DNA of 5,182 nt from Opitutia bacterium UBA4654 (GTDB lineage Bacteria > Verrucomicrobiota > Verrucomicrobiia > Opitutales > Intestinicryptomonadaceae). Shown here piece after piece: positions 1 through 5,099 of this stretch; positions within the stretch are counted from its first letter, which is position 1, and the number at the start of each line of letters is the position of its first letter. The stretch is taken from assembly GCA_002405555.1 (NCBI GenBank), contig DHMA01000132.1, positions 8,926-14,107 on the forward strand, written 5' to 3'. A program made the translations under genes and the position numbers. Under the pieces are notes generated by a model. The model saw only the letters and a list, made by a program, of their open reading frames with translations, searched no databases and was not told the DNA's origin.

Positions 1-88
1 CCGCCGCAAGAATGTACAGCACGGCGAATGCCGCCGCGATAAACGCGAGCGCCGTTTTGCCTTTGAGCGTGAAGATATCGAAACCCAT
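1..88 (-). CDS. N-terminus of an unidentified membrane protein (partial)
   Basis: An open frame starts at ATG 88-86 and reads leftwards off the window for 29 codons without a stop. The peptide begins MGFDIFTLKGK and continues with an uninterrupted hydrophobic stretch (about residues 13-29, TALAFIAAAFAVLYILAA). This looks like an N-terminal membrane anchor or uncleaved signal after a short, lysine-containing cytoplasmic start. The ATG lies 6 bp after the purH stop codon on the same strand, so it is probably the next gene of a purH transcription unit. No Shine-Dalgarno sequence precedes it, but most starts in this window lack one. I do not recognise the family from so short a fragment. The start is inferred from position and hydrophobicity. 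Confidence 0.5.
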   Translation of the reverse strand, partial: MGFDIFTLKGKTALAFIAAAFAVLYILAA

Positions 89-94
89 CGTATA

Positions 95-1624
95 TTAGTG
101 TCGGAAATGGCGGACTTTCGTGAAGACCATCGCCATGTTGTTTTCGTCTGCGGCGGCGATGACTTCGGCGTCGCGAACAGAACCGCCCGGCTGGATTGCC
201 GCGGTCGCGCCTGCGTTTGCCGCGGCAATGAGGCCGTCGGCGAAGGGGAAGAACGCGTCGGAAGCCACAACGCTGCCTTTGAGCGAAAGCTTGGCCTGTT
301 CCGCTTTCCATACCGCGATTTGCGAGCTGTCAACGCGCGACATCTGCCCCGCGCCGATTCCGAGCGTGCGCTCGCAACCCGCGTAGACGATTGCGTTGCT
401 CTTGACGTGCTTTACGACTTTCCAGCCGAAGAGCATTGCGCGCCATTCCTCGTCGGTGGGCTGGCGTTTGGAGACAACCTGCATGTTTTCTTTAAGCTCT
501 TCGATTGCGTCGGCGTCCTGCGCGAGAACCCCGCCCACGACGCTTTTGAGTTGCAGGCCTTCCGCCTTTTTGAATGTGGAAATCATCACGCGGAGGTTCT
601 TTTTCTTTGTGAGGATTTCGAGAGCCTCGTCGGAGAAGTCGGGGGCGATAATCACTTCCGAGAAAATGCCGGAGATGATTTGCGCCAAGTCGGCCTCCAT
701 CTTTCTGTTCACGACGATTATGCCGCCGAACGGAGCCTGTTTGTCGGTTTCGAAAGCCTGATTCCACGCGTCGACCAAGTTGTCGCACGAAGCCACGCCG
801 CAGGGGTTGGTGTGTTTGAGAATCGCGAGGGTCGGCTTATCGAACTCCGCGATGAGCGTCGCCGCCGCGCTGATGTCGATGATGTTGTTGTAGGAAAGTT
901 CCTTGCCGTGGAGCTGGCGGAAAAACTTGCCGAAGTCTCCGTAAAGAGCCGCCTGCTGGTGCGGATTTTCGCCGTAGCGCATTTTCTGGACGAGCGGCAG
1001 ACCCACGTTGAGCGTTTCGGGGAGGGCGTCTTCGCCGTTGAACTTTTTGTTGAGGTAGTTCGAAATTGCGGCGTCGTACGCGCTCGTGCGCTGGTAGACT
1101 TTGAGGGCGAGCTTTCTGCGGAGGCTCTGCAATTCCTCGCCGCCCTTGCGCATTGCCTCGATTACCGAGGGATAGTCGCGGTTGTCGCAAACGACGGTAA
1201 CGCTTGCGTGGTTTTTCGCCGCCGAGCGGAGCATGGAAGGCCCGCCGATGTCGATATTTTCGATTGCGTCGGCGATGGTGCAGCCGGGCTTTGCGACGGT
1301 CGCCTCAAAGGGGTAGAGGTTGACGACGACCAAGTCTATCATGGAAATTCCGTGTTCCGCCGCCTGTTTCATGTGCTCTTCCGACGAGCGCAGGCAGAGG
1401 AGACCGCCGTGGATTTTGGGGTGGAGGGTTTTGACCCTGCCGTCCATCATTTCGGGGAAACCGGTGTAATCGCTTACTTCCGTTACGGGGATTCCCTTTT
1501 CGGCGAGCAATTTCGCCGTACCGCCCGTGGAAAGAATTTTGTAGCCGTGATGGCGCGTCAATTCTTTCGCAAATTCGACTATGCCTGTTTTATCGCTTAC
1601 GGATATCAATGCGAGCTTTTCCAT
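95..1624 (-). CDS. purH: Bifunctional AICAR formyltransferase / IMP cyclohydrolase
   Basis: This enzyme catalyses the last two steps of de novo IMP synthesis in the cytoplasm. It formylates AICAR with 10-formyltetrahydrofolate, then closes the ring to IMP. The 509-residue length is normal for the family. The N-terminal cyclohydrolase domain (about 1-195) has DGRVKTLHPKIHGG at 61-74. It keeps residues matching those I recall as catalytic in the human enzyme: Lys65, Tyr104, Asp125 and Lys137. The transformylase domain shows KMRYGENPHQ (214-223), the Lys270-His271 pair in KHTNPCG, GAGQMSRVDS (424-433), SDAFFPFAD (455-463) and QPGGSVRD (478-485). It ends in the typical RHFRH, so both activities should be intact. 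The frame stays open upstream to 1684, but those 20 residues lie in AT-rich intergenic DNA and do not resemble the family. MEKLALISVSDKTG is the usual N-terminus, so I start at 1624. No convincing Shine-Dalgarno site is visible. Confidence 0.97.
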   Translation of the reverse strand: MEKLALISVSDKTGIVEFAKELTRHHGYKILSTGGTAKLLAEKGIPVTEVSDYTGFPEMMDGRVKTLHPKIHGGLLCLRSSEEHMKQAAEHGISMIDLVVVNLYPFEATVAKPGCTIADAIENIDIGGPSMLRSAAKNHASVTVVCDNRDYPSVIEAMRKGGEELQSLRRKLALKVYQRTSAYDAAISNYLNKKFNGEDALPETLNVGLPLVQKMRYGENPHQQAALYGDFGKFFRQLHGKELSYNNIIDISAAATLIAEFDKPTLAILKHTNPCGVASCDNLVDAWNQAFETDKQAPFGGIIVVNRKMEADLAQIISGIFSEVIIAPDFSDEALEILTKKKNLRVMISTFKKAEGLQLKSVVGGVLAQDADAIEELKENMQVVSKRQPTDEEWRAMLFGWKVVKHVKSNAIVYAGCERTLGIGAGQMSRVDSSQIAVWKAEQAKLSLKGSVVASDAFFPFADGLIAAANAGATAAIQPGGSVRDAEVIAAADENNMAMVFTKVRHFRH

Positions 1625-1741
1625 ATACCGAAAAATCAACTCTTTTGCCGCCGCCCTGACAAGTATATTTTTGCGCCCGACCAAAAAATTTTGCGCCCCT
1701 CATTTTTTAATTGCGAAAAAATATGTTTTTGAAAGAATCGA
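1625..1741. promoter_or_regulatory. Divergent promoter region between purH and the prenyl synthase gene
   Basis: This 117-bp gap between two diverging genes is much richer in A/T than its surroundings and must hold the start signals for both. On the minus strand, TATACT (1667-1662) is a good -10 match for purH, with a leader of about 30 nt, but no TTGACA-like -35 sits at the right distance. On the plus strand, TTTAAT (1706-1711) is the best -10 candidate, again with no clear -35. TATGTT (1722-1727) is an alternative, but it would leave almost no leader. The region's location is certain; the individual boxes are guesses. Confidence 0.4.
1669..1715 (+). repeat. Three TTGCG motifs at exact 20-bp spacing
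   Basis: TTGCG occurs at 1671-1675, 1691-1695 and 1711-1715, each exactly 20 bp from the next. The first two belong to a longer identical unit, TTTTGCGCCC (1669-1678 and 1689-1698). The third is followed by A-rich sequence instead of CCC. Twenty base pairs is about two helical turns, so the copies lie on the same DNA face, as in direct-repeat operators. The array sits between the two divergent genes and overlaps the region expected to hold their promoters. A regulatory role is inferred, and no regulator can be named. Confidence 0.4.
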
Positions 1742-2728
1742 ATGACGTTGAATAATTTTCATGACAGTGTGAAAAGCCCCTTCGGGGGTATCGCCGAAAC
1801 CTTGAAGCCCAAAATGGAGGACTTCAAGGTCTTTCTGTTGAATCAGGCCGAAACTTTCGAAAACGGGGTGAGGGCCGCCGCGCGGGAGGCAATCTCGCCG
1901 AACGGCAAATATATCCGCCCGATGCTCGTGTTCGCCTCCGCCCCCGCCGACGCCGACGAAAAGTCGCTCGTACGCCGCGCGACAATCGCGGAGCTTGTGC
2001 ACCTCTCGACGCTAATCCACGACGACGTCATCGACAGGGCGGACATGCGCCGCAACAGCGAAACCGCCTACAAAAAATACGGGGCGAAAACCGCGATTCT
2101 TCTCGGCGACGCAATATTTTCGCACATGATGTCGCTTGCGTTCGAGGAAAACAGCATGGCGGTTCTCAAAAAAACGGCCGACTGCGTGCGGACGGTCTGC
2201 GAGGGCGAAATCAAGCAGACGCTCGCCGACAGGGCCGAAATTGTCTCGCGCGAAAAATACTACGAAGTCGCCTACGGGAAGACCGCCGCGCTCTTCGAGC
2301 TTGCGTGCAACCTCGGCGCGACGGCGGGAACGCCGCCCGACGGCTGGCGCGATGCCGCCGAAAACGCGGGCAAACAGCTCGGCATCGCCTACCAGATTTA
2401 CGACGACATTTGCGACTGGTTCATGTCGGAAAGCGACGCGGGCAAAACGCTCGGCACAGACTTGATTTCGGGCAAACAGACTTTCCCGCTCATCGCGCTT
2501 TTGGAAAAACTGCCCGTAGAACAGTCGGCAAGCTTGGCTAAAAACCTGCCGAACGAGCGGCCCGAAAAAATCGCAAAACTTATGCGCGACTTCGGCATTC
2601 CCGAAATCTGCGCGGAGGAATTTTCAAGACGCGTCGCCGCCGCGGAGGAGTCGCTTGGGAAATTTCCCGCGGTCAACGCGGGGCTTCTCGAATTTTGCTC
2701 TGCGATGCGCAATTTGAAATTCGGCTAA
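1742..2728 (+). CDS. Trans-polyprenyl diphosphate synthase, probably long-chain
   Basis: A 328-residue, all-trans isoprenyl diphosphate synthase. It condenses isopentenyl diphosphate units onto an allylic primer and is a soluble helical protein, usually a dimer. Visible motifs in order: GKYIRP (55-60, the isopentenyl-diphosphate-binding GKxxRP); HLSTLIHDDVID (87-98), whose Asp94, Asp95 and Asp98 form the first aspartate-rich motif; GKT (179-181); QIYDDICDW (218-226), with Asp221, Asp222 and Asp225 as the second; and GKTLGTDL then GKQTFP (234-249). All Mg2+-binding aspartates are present. The residues four and five positions before the first motif are small (Thr90, Ser89), which in this family favours long products. 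I therefore infer a quinone side-chain enzyme (HepT/IspB-like) rather than farnesyl synthase, but chain length cannot be fixed from sequence. It lies 6 bp upstream of hemA, probably in one transcript. GAAAG (1731-1735) is at best a weak ribosome binding site. Confidence 0.92.
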   Translation: MTLNNFHDSVKSPFGGIAETLKPKMEDFKVFLLNQAETFENGVRAAAREAISPNGKYIRPMLVFASAPADADEKSLVRRATIAELVHLSTLIHDDVIDRADMRRNSETAYKKYGAKTAILLGDAIFSHMMSLAFEENSMAVLKKTADCVRTVCEGEIKQTLADRAEIVSREKYYEVAYGKTAALFELACNLGATAGTPPDGWRDAAENAGKQLGIAYQIYDDICDWFMSESDAGKTLGTDLISGKQTFPLIALLEKLPVEQSASLAKNLPNERPEKIAKLMRDFGIPEICAEEFSRRVAAAEESLGKFPAVNAGLLEFCSAMRNLKFG

Positions 2729-2734
2729 ACCGCC

Positions 2735-3751
2735 ATGGGCAAACTGTACGTCGTGGGAATTTCGCATATGTGCGCGGACGCCGAAACCGTCGGCTCTTGC
2801 GGCGTGCCCAAAGAACGCGCGGCGGAGGCGGAACAAACGGTGCTGGACGCCGACGGAGTTTCCGAAGCGCTGATTCTAAGCACATGCAACAGGGTCGAAT
2901 TGTACTTTGTCTCGGAACGCGGCGCGGAAAACGCGCTCAAAGCGTTCGAAAAGACGCCGTCGAGAGGGCGCGACTTCGGCAAATTCCAAAAACTTTCTTA
3001 CACAAAATGCGGCGGCGACGCCATCGGGCACATCTTCGAAGTGGCGTCGGGGCTGCAATCGCAGATGACGGGGGAAACCGAAATTTTCGGGCAAGTCAAG
3101 GCGGCATACGCGCAGGCGTCCGCCGCGCGGCACTGCGGCGCGGTGCTCAACACGGTCTTCCAAAAGGCGTGCCAATGCGCAAAATGGGTCAGGACAAACA
3201 CCGACATCGGGCACGGGAAAATCAGCCTCGGCTCGGTGGCGTCGGAACTTGCGGGCAGAATTTTCGACGACGTTTCAAAGGCGAAAATCCTGCTTGCGGG
3301 TTCGGGCGAGGCGGGGAAACTCGTGGCGGACGCGCTGTTCGTCAGGGGCGCGACAAACATGACTGTCGCCAGCAGGAAATTCGAAAACGCCCTGCGCCTT
3401 GCGGAACAAATCGGGGCGAAAGCGTCGCCGCTCGAAACCGCGCTTGAAAACCTGCCGATGTTCGACATCGCAATAACCGCAAGCTATTCGCCGACCCCGC
3501 TGATAACGAGGGAACGCGCGGCGGCGGCGGTGTCCGCCCGCAGGGGCAAACCGGTGTTCCTAATCGACCTCTCCGTGCCCCCGAATATCGAAATTTCGTG
3601 CGGCGAACTCGACGACCTGTACCTGTATAATTTGGACGACCTCTCGCATATCGCAAACGAGAACATGGCGGCGCGGAAGTCGGAAATCGAGACCGCCCGC
3701 AAATACATAGAGGCAAAAGCCGCGGCGGTTGCAAAAAAACTCGGTCTTTAA
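2735..3751 (+). CDS. hemA: Glutamyl-tRNA reductase, short form without dimerization domain
   Basis: This enzyme reduces the glutamyl group of Glu-tRNA(Glu) with NADPH to glutamate-1-semialdehyde, the first committed step of the C5 route to heme. The catalytic domain has GISH (8-11), the nucleophile Cys51 in STCNRVELY (49-57), His99, and ASGLQSQMTGETEIFGQVKAAY (104-125). The NADPH-binding domain follows, with GSGEAG at 189-194, then IDLSVPPNI (277-285) and YNLDDLSHIANEN (298-310), the start of the long spinal helix. The protein ends at 338 residues, where common HemA proteins reach about 420. The C-terminal dimerization domain is absent. Nothing resembling it follows in any plus-strand frame, so I see no frameshift. 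I recall similarly short HemA in Chlamydia, also in the PVC group. The start fits the family N-terminus and lies 6 bp after the prenyl synthase stop, without a Shine-Dalgarno site. Confidence 0.95.
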   Translation: MGKLYVVGISHMCADAETVGSCGVPKERAAEAEQTVLDADGVSEALILSTCNRVELYFVSERGAENALKAFEKTPSRGRDFGKFQKLSYTKCGGDAIGHIFEVASGLQSQMTGETEIFGQVKAAYAQASAARHCGAVLNTVFQKACQCAKWVRTNTDIGHGKISLGSVASELAGRIFDDVSKAKILLAGSGEAGKLVADALFVRGATNMTVASRKFENALRLAEQIGAKASPLETALENLPMFDIAITASYSPTPLITRERAAAAVSARRGKPVFLIDLSVPPNIEISCGELDDLYLYNLDDLSHIANENMAARKSEIETARKYIEAKAAAVAKKLGL

Positions 3752-3769
3752 CCCGCGTTCCGAAACCGG

Positions 3770-3805
3770 AATTCCGAAGTCTGGCGGCTTGCGGGCGGAA
3801 TTTTT
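3770..3805 (+). terminator. Possible intrinsic terminator of hemA
   Basis: About 20 bp after the hemA stop, AATTCCG (3770-3776) can pair with CGGAATT (3796-3802). The helix can be extended by AAG (3777-3779) with CTT (3788-3790), leaving GCGGG as a bulge. A run of five T (3801-3805) follows, partly inside the stem. The position suits the end of the prenyl synthase-hemA transcript, but the bulge and short T run make it a weak candidate. CGGAATTCCG (3767-3776), a perfect 10-bp palindrome, overlaps its left arm. Confidence 0.35.
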
Positions 3806-3921
3806 CAAGCGCAAGACGCGCGTAATGCGCATTCAAAGCAACCGTTGCGCACAAGCAAGCCACCCGCAATTCCCGATAAACGCCTACAAAAAAAGCCCGC
3901 AACTCTTGAAGAATTGCGGGC
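3789..3921. repeat. Four copies of TTGCGGG/CCCGCAA in the hemA-tRNA gap
   Basis: TTGCGGG lies at 3789-3795 and 3914-3920, and its complement CCCGCAA at 3863-3869 and 3896-3902. The first and last sites extend to TTGCGGGC, and the 3895-3902 site to GCCCGCAA. The last two copies form the tRNA terminator stem. The first two could pair with each other, or compete with the terminator arms, in a plus-strand transcript reading through from hemA. The gap also holds the perfect palindrome AATGCGCATT (3824-3833). I find no gene between 3752 and 3928. Confidence 0.45.
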
Positions 3922-3924
3922 TTT
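3888..3924 (-). terminator. Strong intrinsic terminator after tRNA-Pro
   Basis: Read on the minus strand, AAAGCCCGCAA (3924-3914) pairs perfectly over 11 bp with TTGCGGGCTTT (3902-3892). The 11-nt loop can itself form a short helix. The right arm runs into seven T residues (3894-3888), a textbook rho-independent terminator. It begins 4 nt after the CCA end of tRNA-Pro, so it ends the tRNA (and ccsA read-through) transcript. On the plus strand only TTT follows the stem before CAAATGG, so it should stop hemA transcription less efficiently. Confidence 0.85.
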
Positions 3925-4018
3925 CAAATGGTCGAGGTGAGTGGATTCGAACCACCGGCCTCTACGTCCCGAACGTAGCGCTCTACCAGGCTAAGCTACA
4001 CCTCGCCGTATTTGAAAG
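3921..4018. repeat. 9-bp inverted repeat flanking tRNA-Pro
   Basis: On the plus strand, CTTTCAAAT (3921-3929) and ATTTGAAAG (4010-4018) are exact reverse complements on either side of the tRNA. In the precursor RNA, the 5' leader could pair with the 3' trailer, forming a helix beyond the acceptor stem. The two helices would be separated by ACGG on the 5' side and the discriminator plus CC on the 3' side. The trailer arm includes the last A of the encoded CCA, and its AAAG overlaps the outer end of the terminator stem. Confidence 0.6.
3929..4005 (-). tRNA. tRNA-Pro, anticodon CGG
   Basis: This 77-nt gene encodes its own CCA end and folds as a complete cloverleaf on the minus strand. The acceptor stem CGAGGTG/CACCTCG is fully paired, with C1-G72 and discriminator A73, as expected for bacterial proline tRNA. 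The D arm is GCTT/GAGC around AGCCTGGTA. The anticodon stem CTACG/CGTAG holds loop TTCGGGA, giving anticodon CGG (3971-3969), which reads the proline codon CCG. The variable loop is AGGCC. The T arm is GGTGG-TTCGAAT-CCACT, with one G-T pair. It lies 38 bp after the ccsA stop on the same strand and directly before a strong terminator, so it may be the last member of that unit or have its own promoter. Confidence 0.97.
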
Positions 4019-4024
4019 TCTTTT

Positions 4025-4052
4025 GTTATGGACTCCTATTTTTTTAATTCAA
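4025..4052 (-). promoter_or_regulatory. Candidate promoter for tRNA-Pro inside the ccsA 3' end
   Basis: On the minus strand, TTGAAT (4052-4047) and CATAAC (4030-4025) are separated by 16 bp. Each matches four of six positions of the sigma-70 consensus. The -35 box overlaps the last codons of ccsA. Transcription would start near 4018, so the tRNA leader would begin at about the first base of the 9-nt repeat that pairs with the trailer. The stretch is markedly AT-rich against the GC-rich gene before it. The call rests on consensus resemblance only. Confidence 0.35.
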
Positions 4053-5099
4053 GCTTTTTTTGTCGCCCGCCCCACTTTTTTCCGCGTATTTATAGAAAGT
4101 AAGAAGCCATGCGGCAAATTCAAGCCCCGCGAATGCCCACAGATACAGGCCTATCCGCCCTCCCCCGACCGAACGGGAGGCGGCGGAATCTATGCCGAAC
4201 ACCGCCCATGCGCATAGGGCGTTCCCCAAGACCGCCATGCCGAGATAGCCTCTGTCGGAAAGAAGTTTGAACCGCCTTGCGTGGGTTGCCGCCGCCGTCC
4301 ACAAAATCACCGCAAACACCCCGATTTCGCGCGAATCCCACGCCCAAAATCTGCCCCAAACGCAGTCCGACCAGATTCCGCCGAGCATTGTTCCCGCCAG
4401 CAGAAAAAAGAGCGAGAAGCACTGCAAGCCGTATGCCGTTTTAGCCGTATCGCCCGTGGAGATTCCGAAGTTCCCGCGCGAAAGCGGATTCGCCGCTATG
4501 CGGAATGTCGCCGCAAAGCCGCAAAGGAAGCTTCCGCCGAAGCCCGCGACGACCGCCGCGTAGTAAGTCCAAAACAAAAGGTTTGAATCGAACGACGCCG
4601 CGACAGAGCCGACCGCCCCGTCGGCGTTTGCCACAAGCAGCGAAAGAAGCCCCGCCGACGCCCCCGCCGCCACGCATTCCGCGCCGCGGTTTTTAGCGTA
4701 CAGCAAAAGCCCCAAGACTGCCGCCGCAATGCCCATGAACACAGCAATTTCGGGCGCGTCGAGCGGCGGCATTCCGCCGCACAAAAACGCCGCAACACCC
4801 GCGCCCGCCGCGTGCACTGCGACCGCCGCCGATAAAATCCGCGCCGCCGCTGTCGGGGTTCGGCCGCGCGCGCCCGAAACGAGAAACGCCGCAAGCGAAA
4901 ATCCGTACAAAAGAACCGCCGCAAAAAGCGGGTTTGCCGCCGAGAAAAATCCGGAGAGCCACTCCGAGTTTCCGCCGAGAAAATCGCGCGGCGCGGCAAA
5001 CGGCAAGCCCGAAAATCCCAAGCGCGACGCCGCGTACGGAGCGCACGCGCCGAGAACCACTGCCGCCGCCGAGCACAGTGCCGACTTAACGCCCGCCAT
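4044..5099 (-). CDS. CcsA-family cytochrome c assembly membrane protein, atypical
   Basis: A 351-residue, very hydrophobic protein with about eight to ten membrane segments. The diagnostic heme-handling WWD motif lies at 248-258 (WGRFWAWDSRE), preceded by GTMLGGIWSD (236-245). Family landmarks also include GGMPPLDAPE (108-117) after a helix holding His96, and ILWTAAATHARR (265-276) with His273. CcsA, with ResB/CcsB, exports heme and presents it for attachment to apocytochrome c in System II. His96 and His273 fit the two membrane histidines I recall from CcsBA. The family's external heme-ligand histidines before and after the WWD motif have no counterpart: these are the only two histidines in the protein, and the first expected position appears to be Tyr179. 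The start has a clear Shine-Dalgarno site and overlaps the upstream gene by 14 bp. HemX-like or other heme-related roles remain possible, so I give no gene symbol. Confidence 0.85.
   Translation of the reverse strand: MAGVKSALCSAAAVVLGACAPYAASRLGFSGLPFAAPRDFLGGNSEWLSGFFSAANPLFAAVLLYGFSLAAFLVSGARGRTPTAAARILSAAVAVHAAGAGVAAFLCGGMPPLDAPEIAVFMGIAAAVLGLLLYAKNRGAECVAAGASAGLLSLLVANADGAVGSVAASFDSNLLFWTYYAAVVAGFGGSFLCGFAATFRIAANPLSRGNFGISTGDTAKTAYGLQCFSLFFLLAGTMLGGIWSDCVWGRFWAWDSREIGVFAVILWTAAATHARRFKLLSDRGYLGMAVLGNALCAWAVFGIDSAASRSVGGGRIGLYLWAFAGLEFAAWLLTFYKYAEKSGAGDKKSLN

Noticed and set aside
1625..1684. Upstream extension of purH to an ATG at 1684, adding 20 residues.
   Set aside because: The extra residues fall in AT-rich intergenic DNA holding the repeat array and do not resemble the PurH N-terminus, which matches from residue 1 at 1624.
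98..1732. A 544-codon open frame antisense to purH, longer than purH itself.
   Set aside because: Its translation has no recognisable motif and is rich in Arg, Val, Phe and Cys, as expected for the complement of a GC-rich gene. purH on the other strand has all family motifs.
2695..3447. Plus-strand frame of 250 codons overlapping the prenyl synthase end and hemA.
   Set aside because: Arg/Gly-rich shadow in another frame of hemA. It contains no HemA C-terminal domain or other recognisable sequence.
3929..4005. tRNA-Pro as an integration site for a mobile element.
   Set aside because: I see no duplicated tRNA 3' fragment, integrase or composition change in the window. Both neighbours are housekeeping genes. 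The flanking 9-bp repeat is inverted, not a direct attachment repeat.
4031..4040. AGGAG-like ribosome binding site (minus strand) between ccsA and the tRNA.
   Set aside because: No start codon or open frame follows within range before the tRNA. It lies in the spacer of the candidate tRNA promoter.
3729..4217. Plus-strand open frame of 162 codons across the end of hemA, the terminator and tRNA-Pro.
   Set aside because: Its GEWIRTTG-type segment is the familiar false translation of a tRNA gene's opposite strand, and the rest crosses a terminator and the antisense of ccsA.
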